This document shows positions 23,819 to 35,970 of a stretch of DNA of 51,136 nucleotides, in pieces. Position 1 is the stretch's first letter, and every line of letters starts with the position of its first letter. The translations under genes and the position numbers were made by a program. Origin of the DNA: Neolecta irregularis DAH-3 (taxonomy: Eukaryota > Ascomycota > Neolectomycetes > Neolectales > Neolectaceae); contig LXFE01004208.1 in the NCBI GenBank assembly GCA_001929475.1, positions 1 to 51,136 of the forward strand. Direction: 5' to 3'. The notes under the pieces were generated by a model, which was not told the origin of the DNA, searched no databases, and saw only the letters and a program-made list of their open reading frames with translations.

Positions 23819-26800
23819 CTAATTCTGATCAAACAAACCGGCGATCATTCGATCTGCATCTCCATTCAGTACGTTATTCGTATTCGTTTCAGCTTGACTC
23901 TCTGGCTTGGCGCCCATTTCTTGTTGAAGGCGCCTGAGCAATGTCTTTGTACTAACATCTGGTCCATAACTGTTGATTTGTTTGTGCCGTTCGCTAGGAG
24001 CATGCTAGAAAATCAGTTAATAGATACAATAACGAAGAAATACCCCTTTGAAAGGTTCGAGAAAGTTTGCAATCAACAGTCGTTGGGTTCGTACGCTTCT
24101 TGTCACGCTCAACCTTTCATCAAGCTTCTTGAGCTGTTCTTCGGTGATTCCTGGTAGCCGAGAAAACACCATCCTTGGAGCAGGACACGTAAACCGAAAT
24201 GTAATATAAATCCCAGCAATAACATGAAGAATGTCGTCTTGGATTTCCACAAAATATTCTTCATTAAGCGCCTCAAGGGTGGATTGTAGAACTTGTTCAC
24301 CGACGAACTCGCGGACATGTGCATTTTGAGAAAGTTCTGGAATTATGTTTCTGAGTATATGAGCAGAATTTCGAGATGATCGGGTATCATGGATTTTGAT
24401 AACATTCGAACAGAGGGTAAGAAGTCCCTCAAGAATTCTCTAGATAATCAAATGAGCCAGAAAACCGATATACGTTGTTGGAAAGGGTATAAGCTCGAAC
24501 ACTTTGCTGAGTTGTCTTTGAATCGTTCCTTCGTTGTTGGGCAACCCCATAGATTAGAGAACTGTGGCCTGCAGGTATTACATCCATACACATTTTGAAA
24601 ACCTTACCAGCGTGCGATGTTTGTTCCACTAGGTCTCCAGCAAATTTCATTGCGGTATATGTCAACAACCTCAAAAGACTTTCTTCCATCATGTCGTCGG
24701 ACAAATCGGAATTAGAATTTAAACTAATTTTCCCTTCAAACGACCTAGATTGTCAAAATGATTTCAAGACATGGTAGAGGATACTCATCTTCCTTCTTTA
24801 TCGACAGCCCTCGTGCAGTCATTCTTGCCCATTCTCTGGTCAAGATAGCATTCAATCCAGCCAGCACCGGAGGAATCATCTGTCCAAGAAACGATTCACG
24901 ATTAGATACAGGACATCTTTTAAGCAAAGGTCGGAGACTCGAATTAATGACGTGCGTCCAACCATGAAGTGACAGCCCATCTACAGTTTCGAACGACGCA
25001 TGCAGAATTTGGTTGGCGAGGTCGGGTATGTGATAGTATGAAGCACCAAGAACGCTTAGAGAGCCCACTGCAATAAAGCTTCGAATTAATTGGGGATTAA
25101 GCGAAACATGTACCTATACTCCCTAGTTCGCCGGATGAAATGGTTGTATGCATCAATCAATTCTTGTAATGTGTTTCTGGCTCGATCGGCTGATGTCATG
25201 AATTCTTCTTTTGACATGACCGAGACTCCATGTAGCCAAAACCTTTCTTCTATGGTTTTGCTCATTATGTATTGGACTTCAGAGGGAAGCGTCTGTTGTG
25301 TAACCGCTGCAAAGTAAGCTTGAAGCTGCCTAATGAAATGAGCCCCTATTGTATATAAGAAGCGACTTGATTACGAGGAGGATATTAGGTATCGCTCTTT
25401 CTATTCGCGGAATCCAGTACTCCTGTAACCATTGATATTCAGAGGTACCCTCTTTTGTATCAAAGAATGTATCTTCCACAAATTTGCGCAACGAGCGTAT
25501 GGGTGTGGCCTAGCAATTAGATACTAATTATAAGATCAAACTTACCCACAAGCGATAGCGAAAACCATTAATACGTTCAACTAGAGCTCGTCCAGGGGCA
25601 TCAATGGGAATTGTGGTTAGGTCGATACCCACTTCAATTCTCTTTGGTTCTAGATTGTCAAAAAACTGAGCATAGCTTGAAGACTCACTTAGATAATCTA
25701 ATAAATCGGTGATCATCATCAAATCCATGAATCCGTCAAGCGAAGAAAGCTGTTGTGACCGTTCGGGGCCCGACCATTCAGCAAGAATTGGCTCAACGAT
25801 CTTATCAAAATTAAGACGCTTTTGCTCGGAAGAAAGCTTTGAACGATGACTAAATAGTTGGTCAAGCTGTAGGTTTCAGACTTACTTCACAATTAGTAAC
25901 GCAGACTGTAAATCTGTGCCATCTCGATCATTCACCTTTTGATTGATGATACAGTCACTCACTACATTCTCCAATTGTGGAAGGATCGTCTGGTTGGTTA
26001 ATAAGTATTTAAACATGCATGTACCGCAAGTGTTGCAGCATTTGTACTAGCCAATCTACGGACTTCCGTAACTGCAGCAGTCCTTAAATCAGAGTACATA
26101 CTCTCAGTAGAAATCGGGATATTTTCCGGTTTCTGGACAGTTGCAGTTAACAAGGTATAAATCTATCAGCCAACCATGTCTCAAGGAAAAGCGAACCTTT
26201 TCAAGAATTCGAAATACAAGATCTGTATCCCCCTCCAAAACTCTCGCAAAGGCGGAAAGGCATTGTAACTGCCTTTTAAGAATTAGCGGATCCTCAATAT
26301 TCATCTCAAAAATAATTCTAGCCCAGTTGGTCAGAATACCGTTAAGACCATCAGGCCGAGGGGTGCGCTTGGATTGATCCCATTTACGAATACCACCAAC
26401 GGTCGCTTCGCAAGCGACAAACATGGCATCTAGCTGAAGGTAACGATCGCTAGTTTTCTCGGTAATTCCTTGTACGACCGAAGGCAGAGGAAACCGAGAT
26501 ATTAGCCAGGTAACTGTATCAAATGGTCGATGAAAAACGATCAATTTGATTATATCGACCATAGATCTTCTATAATTCCCACAGAATGCATGAAGCTCAG
26601 GGAGGTTTTCAAGATCGATGTTGAGGTATGCTTTTACAATGTTGCTGGAACTTTTCATATCTTCATACTAAGCATTGAATTCATGTGCATTGAATTATTG
26701 GAATACCCGCATAGTCCGTTCGGTAGCTAATTCAAGCAACTGAGGAAGAAAGGGAATGAGATATGGAGATATTTCACCACGCGTATTGAAATGGTTGACC

Positions 26801-28237
26801 CAGTAATCTAGTGAAGCGTGTGATACGACGGGCGAAGGATGTTTAGTTGTTTCAATTAGTAAGCTGAAATATCGATTGAGATTCTCTTTTGGAAGATATT
26901 TCGAGCGTCCCATCAAAACGAGGGTTTCAACAATTTTCTTTAGCAGAATATAACTATCTTCCTCGATACCGGAGTCGCTTTGTGGATTTAGCTTGATGTT
27001 GACATCATTATAAACGCCCTGAAAAGCTGTGAGACTATCCGGAGTGAAGAGCGTAGCGACCAAGGACGACATGTCATCGTCTTCGGATATTTCGCGACTG
27101 AGCAAGACGAATAGACAATCGACGGCAACCTTCTCGTCAACTCAGCCGTTAAGCATTCAATACCGTTTGAAAGGTGACATTCTGCGTCAATAGCGAACTG
27201 CATAGTAATGGAAGGATTCCTGCCTCCTTGATGGCTCTAACAATTATTATTGCTCCAGAGGCTTTTGTACTTTGTCAAAGCCCAACCCAGACAACTACGA
27301 ATGGCTTTTAGCACGGCAATTCCGACTTTTTCCACTTCCTCAGCTATTGTTCCATGTCCAGTTTGAACCACAGTCAAACATTTACCAAGAGCATTTCCCC
27401 ATCGAACCAACCAACCGTCATTGTCCGTGGTTTCCCATCCTACAATTCGCTGATTCCCTCCTTTTATACCTTCCGGATAGTTTTCATGGAGAACATTAGA
27501 AGAAGCGGTTATACTCAAAAGGCCATTCGAAATGACAGCTGCCCGTGAATGCACAACTTGATTTTGCTCATCCTGCCCAAAATTGTCCTCTATAAGCATT
27601 GTCAAAATGATCAAGGATAAATGTCGTGTTGTGTCCTGGATAATTAGTACATTCCTTACTAGGCCGAGTATACATTTTGATTCCACATGTTTTGCAATAT
27701 TTCATCCATATCGTGCCACGATGCAAGCCAGGTGCGTTCAGCAATTTGTACAAAGATATCTGCCACCTTCTCTTTGATAAAATGCGCCTCCTTTGAGATT
27801 TCTCTGGTTCCCTAGAGTGCCGCGATTACACCTGATGCATAGATTAAGGTTTGATACCCTTGTTGCCAAAGCGATGCTCCATTGCTGAATTTGAGTCCTT
27901 TCTAAATCCGAGTAAGAGTTCCAGTGATGTTTTATGGCGTTTTCCAGAAGAGATAGTCCAAAATGTCGTATAACGTCTGGCTGAGAGTCCTTTTCTACCG
28001 CCAATTGGTACCCATAAATTGGTGAAGTAGGTTCCGACTTTAATGTATCGAGATACTACTGTGCGTTAGTACACCTCAAGCTGGAAAAATACAGATTGTG
28101 CTTCGCTACGTGTTTGGTTGGTCGACCGATAAGAATGAATTGTTTCCAGGGCTTGCCGAATCTTATCAGAAACAAATGCTGACAGTCAGTATCATGCTAT
28201 ACACTTTGGAGAGTAAGGACATACGATCGATCGACAT
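23819..28237 (-). CDS. msn5: Exportin-5/Msn5-type karyopherin
   Basis: Ran-dependent nuclear transport receptor (exports phosphoproteins and small RNAs in other systems). The N-terminal exons read MSIDPFVSDKIRQALETIHS (joined across an intron after the fourth codon), then YLDTLKSEPTSPIYGYQLAV and PDVIRHFGLSLLENAIKHHW, the importin-beta N-terminal signature of exportin-5. Many HEAT-like helices follow, for example ATERTMRVFQ, PFDTVTWLISRFP and LPELHAFCGNYRRSMV, then LANQILHASFETVDGLSLHG. The C-terminus is GDADRMIAGLFDQN just before the stop at 23819-23821. I count at least ten short introns; internal joins are not resolved one by one. Size would be about 1,250-1,300 aa, like Msn5. The frame seems intact. 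Substrate specificity cannot be inferred. Confidence 0.8.
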
Positions 28238-28845
28238 ATCAACACTCTGAATATTAATTTGCAAGGCGGAGAAAGTTCCTTGGGTTTGAAACGAGTTCAA
28301 ACTTGGCGGCACAGTTCTGCCACTTCGAGGTCAGGATCAAAATTAGTCTTCGAGCTGGGCAGCAACAATTTGCAAAATAACGCGCTTGGCCTATGGTTTC
28401 CGTCGTTGCAAAGCAACGTATTTATTAGGGTCCAGAAACACACTGACAGTGTATGACAAGAATCGTTGCTTAGATATTTGTCAACTGAATTATAATTATG
28501 TCAATTACGGTGACGACTCAGGGCATCACTACGCTCATCGCTTCATCTTGACTAGCAACAGAAACGCCTCAAGCCCTAGCAACTAATCTTTGGATGGCAT
28601 CAAAAGGAGGGTATGAAGAGCACTTATTTCTCAAGCAATACATATTCAGACCATGGAGGTTTAACAATAGTAATTAATTGGAAACCAAAAAGCTACTAGA
28701 GAAGTATAGTAAAATGAGTTATTTTTCGAATACATCCACTTTTCCAAACAATCTGCAAAAAGAGAAACAGGAATGAGGAAAGAAGTCGTCTTTGATACGG
28801 TGGAGGAAAGTATTTGTAATTCTAAAGGCTTCGAAAAACGTAAGC
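28238..28845. other. Intergenic, exportin promoter region
   Basis: Upstream of the exportin gene and downstream of the small Ser/Thr/Ala-rich gene. Short frames on the plus strand have no domain. I see no RNA gene. Confidence 0.4.
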
Positions 28846-29151
28846 TTAGAACAAAGCAAAAGCTCCGGCGAGAATAGCACCCACAGCGACGCCAGCATTG
28901 TGGGAGCCATCGGAAGATGCAGTTGAAGTTGCAGCTGTCGTTGCCTTAGTGACCTTTGTTGCGACGGTCTTTGAAGCCTGGATTGCAGAGGTGGCTATGA
29001 AGTATTAACATTGACCAGGGTATAGGGCATGGGTACCCGAAGACACGTTGCTAACCATGCTAGAGCCAACAGAAACGATGGGGGAGACAGTTGCAGAAGC
29101 GTTTGCAGGTGCGGTGTTGATAGGGGTGCTAATGGTTGGGACTGCAGACAT
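28846..29151 (-). CDS. Small Ser/Thr/Ala-rich protein with hydrophobic C-terminus
   Basis: Two exons (29151-29037 and 28994-28846) joined across a 42-nt intron give 87 aa. The body is almost entirely Ser, Thr, Ala and Val (SAVPTISTPINTAPANASAT, then TVATKVTKATTAATSTASS). The end is hydrophobic (GVAVGAILAGAFALF), preceded by small residues, resembling a GPI-attachment tail. There is no clear N-terminal signal peptide, which argues against a secreted GPI protein; an unseen upstream exon could supply one. A strongly pyrimidine-rich leader precedes the ATG, suggesting high expression. No family was recognised. Confidence 0.6.
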
Positions 29152-29829
29152 TTTGATTGAGTATCGAAGAGATCTGATGTGTAGAAGAGAAGGTAAAGAA
29201 GGAAAAGTGGGCGGAGAGTTGTTCTTAAAAGGATGTCTCTTATTGTGGAATGTGATACGTTAACATTACGTCTCTGCCTCATTTCCCAAAAGAGAATCCC
29301 CTTCTTTCCTCGCGCTCATGGTTTATGACTGGCTTTGAGACTGGTTCAGAATATTAACGAAGTTTTCACATCGTAATCACTCGAAATTTGCGCGTAGTTA
29401 ATAATAGTGACAGATATTGTCCCATATTTGCCATAGTCCCGGCAGATTGAGGTAAATTCTCGGGCAGACGGAATTCCGTGGGTTGAAAGTCAATGTGACA
29501 ATAGTGACGATGCATAGACAAGAGCAGACTTTTTTGCTTTCTGTGTCTCAGCCTGTTAATGTTCTCGTGATTATGGGAACGATAACGACAAATTTTAGAT
29601 TTAAATGTGTTAGAATCCATCACCGCGGGAGGACCGATTACTCGAAGGTCAAGTTGAGCCAGAGTCACATGGTGTAGATTATGACGTATACCATATACTT
29701 CCGACCAAGAGCTCAGGCACATTCTCGCATCGAAAGAAGTATACAGTTACCGTGATTCTCCATCTAAGAGGAACGGAGGCTCGACGAGTTCGGTCTTTAA
29801 CACACAACTTGAAGGATTGCTATTGGGCT
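29152..29829. other. Intergenic between divergent genes
   Basis: Lies between the start of the small Ser/Thr/Ala-rich gene (-) and the mitochondrial carrier (+). A 118-codon minus-strand frame at 29366-29722 has no recognisable domain and is probably chance. Confidence 0.4.
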
Positions 29830-30902
29830 ATGGGTACAACCGATGAGCTGCCGCTTTTTACTGACTCTTTCCAGCTGAAAGTATAAACGACTTTGTAGCA
29901 GGATATATTTCGGGTGTTTCCGGTTTGGTATTGGGAAACAGCCTAGATGTACGTAAAATCTCCGTACAATCATCTCGTCCTCAAACAGGAATTTTCGAGG
30001 TATCGAGTCCTTGGCAATTTATCCTGATGTCCTAGCCAATTTTGTTTTTTCACGGGATATTACCTCCTCTGTTAAGTCTTGGGGTATCTATATTTATTAT
30101 CGCTATTTTCAGGCTCAATCTGAAGGTATTGAATGCAATATTATTTACTTGTTACGGACAATCAATTCGCTGGTTGAATGACTCGAGATGCCACCCACAA
30201 AGTTGGAGTAAAGTGTATGCTGCTGGTGCCATTAGTGGGTTAGGAGTCTTCTTTGTTTCAACTCCGACAGAGCTATTAAAATGCCGTGTACAGATAGAAA
30301 AGGGAGAAAATACGTGGAAGGTTTTGGACAGAACGCTCAGACAAGATGGATTAGGAGGTATACTGCTTTCACGATAATTACAGTGACCCTTTAGGTTTAT
30401 ATCGTGGCGGTTTGGTAACTGTTCTACGCGATACCATCGGTTATGGATTCTAGTAATTACTGAATATGAAGCATCGCTGATGTTTTAGTTTTTGGGGATA
30501 CGAAATATCGAAGCATTACCTTGACTTATTCTCTGATACACAAAAGACTTTCATCGCTGGTGGCTTAGCAGGCATATTGAGTTGGACATCAGTATATCCC
30601 CTTGGTGAATATATGCTGTACCTCTTACTAACAGATATAGATGTCCTTAAAACACGATATCAGATTCATTCAACGTCTCTTGGGTCTCTTCTGCCTCAGA
30701 AGTATTCTTCTACTTGGGATTGTGCCAAGAAGACATATGCGGAGGGTGGAGCTCCAATATTCGCTCGTGGATTAGGCATTGCTACCATTCGAGCCTTTCT
30801 GGTTAATTCGGTCACATTTTGTGTACCATAATCATTTGAGCAACCGCTGACATCCAGGTCTATGAATTTCTATACAAACGTCTAGATAGATATATTCGGT
30901 AA
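29830..30902 (+). CDS. Mitochondrial carrier (SLC25) family protein
   Basis: Inner-membrane solute exchanger. Eight exons separated by introns of 35-42 nt (29834-29874, 30000-30035, 30084-30125, 30358-30394, 30453-30488, 30605-30640, 30823-30857) give exactly 269 aa. The first exon encodes only ATGG. All three repeats are visible: INDFVAGYISGVSGLVLGNS with SLDVRK, VYAAGAISGLGVFFVSTPTE with PTELLK, and FIAGGLAGILSWTSVYPLDV with PLDVLK. The first signature has Ser where Pro is usual. Each repeat has a following basic/aromatic stretch (LYRGGLVTVLRDT, FARGLGIATIRAF). The general shape is like the amino-acid/carnitine branch (for example SLC25A20/29/45-like), but substrate cannot be read from the sequence with confidence. 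Confidence 0.85.
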
Positions 30903-31343
30903 TCTCGTGGAAATATTAAGCAGTGTTCCCACCAGCAGGCAACTGAACACATCCTTTCTCGACGATGTTTTATCTATTTGATGCACACCAGATGTGAACA
31001 TGGTTCTCTTGTAATTAGTCTTTACAACGAAGTAAATGCTGAAAATGGGACTATTTGTATACAACCTCCGGGTATATACCCTGCCAATAAGGCTCTAGGT
31101 TTGACCGCTTATCGGAGGTGATGAGTAATCAACGTCTGGTTCCATCACTTACCTTTATTAGCTTCGTCGCTAAATGGACGGGGCTGTTTAATTAGTAGAA
31201 TTTGTTCGCAAAGAGATCTTTCATAGGATATCAACATGCGTATAACATTATCATGTTCAACCTAATGTATCATTCGCACAAATATACTAGAAACCTCAGA
31301 TTTTTAAAATCTATCGTCTAAACGGCCATAAATCCTAAACAAT
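30903..31343. other. Convergent intergenic region
   Basis: Between the carrier and P450 3' ends. AT-rich; no feature recognised. Confidence 0.4.
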
Positions 31344-33130
31344 TCACAGAACTATAACATCTTTGCGCAGAGTGTTTCTGACCAAAATTTCTGGTTTTAT
31401 GGCAACGGTCCAGTCTTCAACATCATACTTCAAATCCTTATCCACTATCTCAGCGTCAAATGTCCATATCCATTGAGCAATAACCAAACGCATTTCCATG
31501 TATGCCATGCTGGGAAAGTTACTTAAAATGACTGGAGGATGCAAAACGTACGTTCTGCCAAGACATGCTCTAGGGCCTATGGAAAAAGGTTGATATGCCA
31601 GTCTTCCATATTCCCAGTCTTTCTCAAATCCTTCTTTTATGATCCATCGTTCTGGAATGAATTCATTCGGACGGGTAAAATATCGTTCATCAAGATTAAG
31701 AGCATAAGTAGGGACCGAAAAATCAATGCCACCGGGGAGAATCTCACCAGCAATAGTACAGCCCTCAGGCGGCGAAATTCGTGGAAGGTTCGCTGGAACA
31801 GGAGAAGAAATTCTCATTGATTCTTCGAGTACGGCATTAAGATAGGGAAGAGACGCCACTGCTTGATGAACAATTTCATTTTTTGAAGTGAACAGAGGTC
31901 TGATTTCGGCACATAGTTTTGAATAAATTTGAGGATTCTGGAGTAGATGGAATATCGAAGATGTAATTGAGCCTAAGAAATAAGCAACGTTAAATGAAAT
32001 ATAAGATACTTGAAGTGGTATCAGCCCCGGCAACTCTTGAATGATCAACATAGGGGTCGTGAGCAAGACCTTACATTAAAAGCTGCGCAGCAGCGTGCAG
32101 CATAGATCGATCTTCAGAATAGTAAACATCCGCATCCTTGTCTTCTACCAGGAAGGATATGAAGTCCTTGTGTTCTGGAGTTCTTCGCAGCCGACGATCA
32201 AGCTTCTCATTGGCTTCCTATATATCTAAGCTGCTCCCACTGAACAAGATTCAGCTCACCTGGATCATTCTTTCTCGTTTTTGAATCAATGAATGTGGAG
32301 TTATCAGATTTCGTAAAGGAATGAGAGCTGGACACGTTGCATACTTTGAATCAAATATTATCCAGAAAGTACTTTTACCATCGTCGAGACTTTAATTAAA
32401 CATTGCGCCATTTCAATGATACAATTCGCGTTTCCGGTAGTGATCATATCAAAGTTTTCGCCAAAACACAATTTTCCTTCGTGTGAAGGCCCAAATCAGA
32501 TAGAATTATACCCAAAACATCGAACGTAAGATACGTTACCCATTGTGTAATATCGAGAGGAATCTTTCCATTCTTGCCAAATTTGGACAGGCTATGACAA
32601 AAGACATCAATTTGTTCTTTGATCAGTGGTTCCATTGATTCAATAGCCCTCTGACTGAATGCCTTGTTTAATGGTTTACGCATTCGCGAATGGAGACCGC
32701 GGTCTCGTACACTGACGAGACTGGGGGAATCCTCCGTAGGCTGAAAGGCCACATAGCCGGACGATTTCTCACATCCAGGATCATGGCCATAAATACTCAT
32801 TAGTGCTCTGTAATCGCTGATTGAGACTTCATTGGGAGCAATTCGAACGAAAGTGCCTGAGATGTCAATGGAGGGATTGAACAATTATGACCATATTTCT
32901 TGTGCAATTTCTGTAGAACTAGGTGTCTTTTTCCTTCATAGGCAATATAAAAATACCATAAAGGAGTGACTTTGGCCAACAAAGGTCCTTTATATTTAGC
33001 GAGAGGATGGAAGAAGATTTTGTAAATGACATCTGCGATAATCTGAAGTCAGATTATTCTCGCGGATGAAAAATACCCATGACAATAAAACCACAAATGA
33101 CGCAAATCCAAGGTTGCAAATAATCTGCAT
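31344..33130 (-). CDS. Cytochrome P450 monooxygenase
   Basis: Membrane-anchored haem monooxygenase of the endoplasmic reticulum. Starting at the ATG at 33130, residues MQIICNLGFASFVVLLSW form the anchor, and a short intron leads to IIADVIYKIFFHPLAKYKGP, the usual proline hinge. Family landmarks follow: IAPNEVSISD, RMRKPLNKAFSQRAI (C-helix region), the I-helix VAGADTTS, the ExxR motif EESMR, PERW and the haem loop FSIGPRACLG with the axial Cys. About six introns of 34-45 nt interrupt it, one inside the I-helix after AGADTT; expected size is about 500 aa. The class resembles fungal P450s of secondary metabolism or aromatic detoxification, but substrate is unknown and no other biosynthetic genes are adjacent. 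Confidence 0.87.
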
Positions 33131-33984
33131 CCTGAGAAATAGTGTTTTTGACGACCAAGAGAAGACATGAAGAGGCTTGTTATATAAATTTCCAATATCT
33201 ACTGTGCGACATTCACAAATACTATTTTTGTTTCCGAGATACTAGAACAGCGACCGGTATCGGAAATGATCGCGTATTCAACAAATGATTCTTTGGACAA
33301 TTCGGGTATAAAGAGCTCGGCCGGTCCTAATGCGCGTGTGGCACGAGGTATGAAACGTGGGCGTACGACAAGCAAAGTCTAGACTGTGACAAAGGGGAGG
33401 TGGGTTGACTTTTGTCAGCAAGGAGATGTTATAGCAGACATTTTCCAAAAGATCTTGCATCATATGGAATACTTGATACTTCTTTAGCGAATCGGATTGA
33501 TGGACATGTCAATGGACCTGTTCGTAAATGAGTGAATATGTCCAGACATAATCGTCTAATGATAAAAAGAATGTTAGCTATTAGCAGCCTACCTTGAATA
33601 GCTTCACATGACATTCGCGTTTTGAAGACCTTCTAGCAAAGACACAAGATTCGCATTTTGACGACCTTCAAGCCAAGAACTAGCGAATATCCTCGAGACA
33701 ACAACGCCAAAAGCAGTAATGAACCAAGGGCCAGACCGACAAATTAAAGATGAAAACAGCCAGTCATTTGATCTGTGAATAATGCTACGATCCAATTTTA
33801 AAGATACACAGCAGTCGAGCATCAAATTCAAATATAACTAATCAGTTGAAATGATAATCTGGTCTTCCAAGCAAGATGATTGTCATTTACATTTGCAATG
33901 AAACACCGAAAACCAGCTGCATCACCGCGGACGCAAGAGCAGATATGAGACATACAGTAGTATACAACGCAGAAAACACGATAG
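33131..33984. other. Intergenic, P450 promoter region
   Basis: Upstream of the P450 and downstream of RPAP1. An imperfect 36-bp direct duplication lies at 33613-33684 (ATTCGCGTTTTGA / ATTCGCATTTTGA starts). No convincing gene. Confidence 0.5.
33613..33684. repeat. Imperfect 36-bp tandem duplication
   Basis: Two copies, 33613-33648 and 33649-33684, share ATTCGC-TTTTGA-GACCTTC-AGC-AAGA with a few substitutions. A minus-strand frame across it shows the duplicated peptide LEGxQNAN. Confidence 0.7.
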
Positions 33985-35172
33985 CTACATGGTCTCTCCA
34001 CGTCCCAATCTCGCCAACCAAGCCGCTTCAGTAGCATAACTCTGAACACTTAAATGTCGATCTCCCAATGCCATTTCAACAGCAAACATGACACCCTCTT
34101 TTTCCACGACCAATTTTATGTCGTCTGTGATTTCAGCATACCCATTCTTTCCTACCCGATAGAGTATCCTACCGAGCGTTTGAAGTCCAAAACATCTTTG
34201 GCCAGGGACAGTACTGAGTGATTGCTGGATGAGTTCTTTGATAGTATAACCAGCAACTTGAGAAGAATGGTGATGTAAACCATGTGTTACAGGGATTTCC
34301 ATGGCCAATTTAGGAGGAATCAGACGTCCGGAAAAGTCATACCGTAAAGCTGAAACCTCGATATTTGAACTGGGAAGGTATTCCGTCTGGTCTGTTTCCT
34401 TCATCCAGGATAGTTTGGATGGATCATGAGAGAGAGTAGGGAAATATTTATCTTTTAGATCTTGAAGAAATGTCGGAGAGGACAAGTCCAACGATCCTTG
34501 TGTACTTTGCGGACGAGGAAAGTGAATATTGAGAGCCGGGTTGACTATAATATCCTCTGGTACGAACGGGAGTACAGGTTCCCCGATTTCTTTCCATTCT
34601 CCCGGTTTCACATTTTCCTCCTTTAAATAGTTGATAATTCGTTCGTCTTGGTCGTTATTTGCAGTATTTTTCTTTGGGATTGACTGCCTGGGATCTTGTT
34701 GACGGGCTCGTAGCATCGCAATTAAATCCGGCGATAAAGTTTTTTCAATTTCTATCCGAGCATCCTGAATTTCCCTATCGCTCATATTTTTCAGGTTATT
34801 CATATTTTCAGCATCAATTTCAGATTTTAATCGGGACTCGGAATAATCTGATTCCATAGATTTTGGTTTTGTGACATTTTTGCTTGAACGAATAAGCAGA
34901 TTTTTCGGGGAAGGGAATCCTGTTTTAATAGATTGTTTAGGAGCAGTGACAGGGCCATCATTAGTACGTTCAAAGATATCTTTAATCAGCCTTGCACAGG
35001 TCTCAGCTTTCGGGGAATTAACAAATTGGTCTAGATTGTTTTTTATTTGTAAACCGGCGAAATGGGATTTATTTTTAAACTCTTGTGGAGATTTTAAGAA
35101 TTCCTGTTGTTCAGCGAGGAGTTCTGCTTCAGCTTCGTCGATTGTTGTGGCTGTTGAAAACGTTGGGTCCAT
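33985..35172 (-). CDS. RPAP1/Rba50-like RNA polymerase II assembly factor
   Basis: RPAP1 proteins help assemble RNA polymerase II in the cytoplasm before nuclear import. An intronless frame of 395 aa from MDPTFSTATTIDEAEAELLA. The N-terminal RPAP1 motif is visible (MSDREIQDARIEIEKTLSPD, LIAMLRAR), as is the C-terminal motif (ALRYDFSGRLIPP, then HHHSSQVAGYTIKELIQQSL and PGQRCFGLQTLGRILYRVG). The size is close to yeast Rba50 and far below animal RPAP1. The frame is open 16 codons further upstream with another start (35220), but MDPTF gives a cleaner beginning. It is unusual here in having no intron. Confidence 0.85.
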   Translation of the reverse strand: MDPTFSTATTIDEAEAELLAEQQEFLKSPQEFKNKSHFAGLQIKNNLDQFVNSPKAETCARLIKDIFERTNDGPVTAPKQSIKTGFPSPKNLLIRSSKNVTKPKSMESDYSESRLKSEIDAENMNNLKNMSDREIQDARIEIEKTLSPDLIAMLRARQQDPRQSIPKKNTANNDQDERIINYLKEENVKPGEWKEIGEPVLPFVPEDIIVNPALNIHFPRPQSTQGSLDLSSPTFLQDLKDKYFPTLSHDPSKLSWMKETDQTEYLPSSNIEVSALRYDFSGRLIPPKLAMEIPVTHGLHHHSSQVAGYTIKELIQQSLSTVPGQRCFGLQTLGRILYRVGKNGYAEITDDIKLVVEKEGVMFAVEMALGDRHLSVQSYATEAAWLARLGRGETM

Positions 35173-35410
35173 GGATGTGGCGGTACAGAAACCAATATAT
35201 TCGGACAGTAGAAATATCAACCTCGAATATAATATTAACCTCGGAGTAATAAATAGAATCTCAAAATTCGAATGGATATAAAATTTTCAACCCTAGAATA
35301 GATAGAAAACACATAACCCTCGAATGGATGGATTAGTAACCTTGAATAGATGTAATAAACAAGATATTAGACATTAAACAGATCCAGACCCAAGAAATAT
35401 TACACCAGGA

Positions 35411-35849
35411 CTATACACGATGATGAAACAAGGATTCCTTCTGCGTAGACATCACATCTTGGCTCTTTAAAATCTCGCCGACGATTTTCGGAGGATTCAA
35501 CTTCATTTTTTCAGCTCTCTGCCACCTTTTGAGTCTAGTTATTCCAACACAGGGCCCGTATTTTGGAGTCAAGTCAAAGTTGCGCAGAATGATATCAAGA
35601 TGAGTCAGGTCTTGGGCATGGACTTACTATCAGCGTCAAAGTAAAAACAAATAAAATGCCTAATCCGTCCGAGATGTGATCTCGAGATAAGATCTCTGCT
35701 TTGTGCTCATCGTATTTCGATACGGGTGTAACATCTTGATTTATTCTATTTACTCCGAGTTTACGTGACTTTTTCGAGGCGACTGTCTTTGACTGTTTAG
35801 CAAAAGAGGTTCGCAGCGTGGACTGTGGAATGCGAAGTTTGGGCGCCAT
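35411..35849 (-). CDS. cdm1: DNA polymerase delta small subunit (POLD4/Cdm1-like)
   Basis: The fourth, non-catalytic subunit of replicative DNA polymerase delta. Exon 1 (35849-35660) begins MAPKLRIPQSTLRTSFAKQS, where QSTLRTSF resembles a degenerate PCNA-binding PIP box at the usual N-terminal place. Exon 2 (35622-35411) carries the family core: NFDLTPKYGPCVGITRLKRW, QRAEKMKLNPP and IVGEILKSQD. The exons join in frame only with a 37-nt intron starting GC (35623-35659); no GT donor of the right phase exists. The model is 133 aa, typical for the family. It sits in a run of minus-strand housekeeping genes, 121 bp from the PRPP synthetase stop. Confidence 0.83.
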
Positions 35850-35970
35850 AGTTTGGTGGTTGTGCCGTCACTCAACAACTACATACCAAAAACAATAAAA
35901 CACCAAAAAACACCAATGCAGCAGATTACAGGGTTAGCATTTGGAATCACTTTCAAACAAGTCAGTGTGG

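Noticed and set aside
28259-28456. tRNA-like sequence with GTTCAAAC
   Set aside because: No matching acceptor stem or anticodon arm could be drawn around it.
29366-29722. 118-codon minus-strand gene
   Set aside because: Low-complexity-free but no domain, rich in rare residues such as His and Cys, and mirrored by frames on the other strand; likely chance.
31344-33130. Secondary-metabolite gene cluster around the P450
   Set aside because: Neighbours are a mitochondrial carrier and housekeeping genes; no synthase, terpene cyclase or regulator is nearby.
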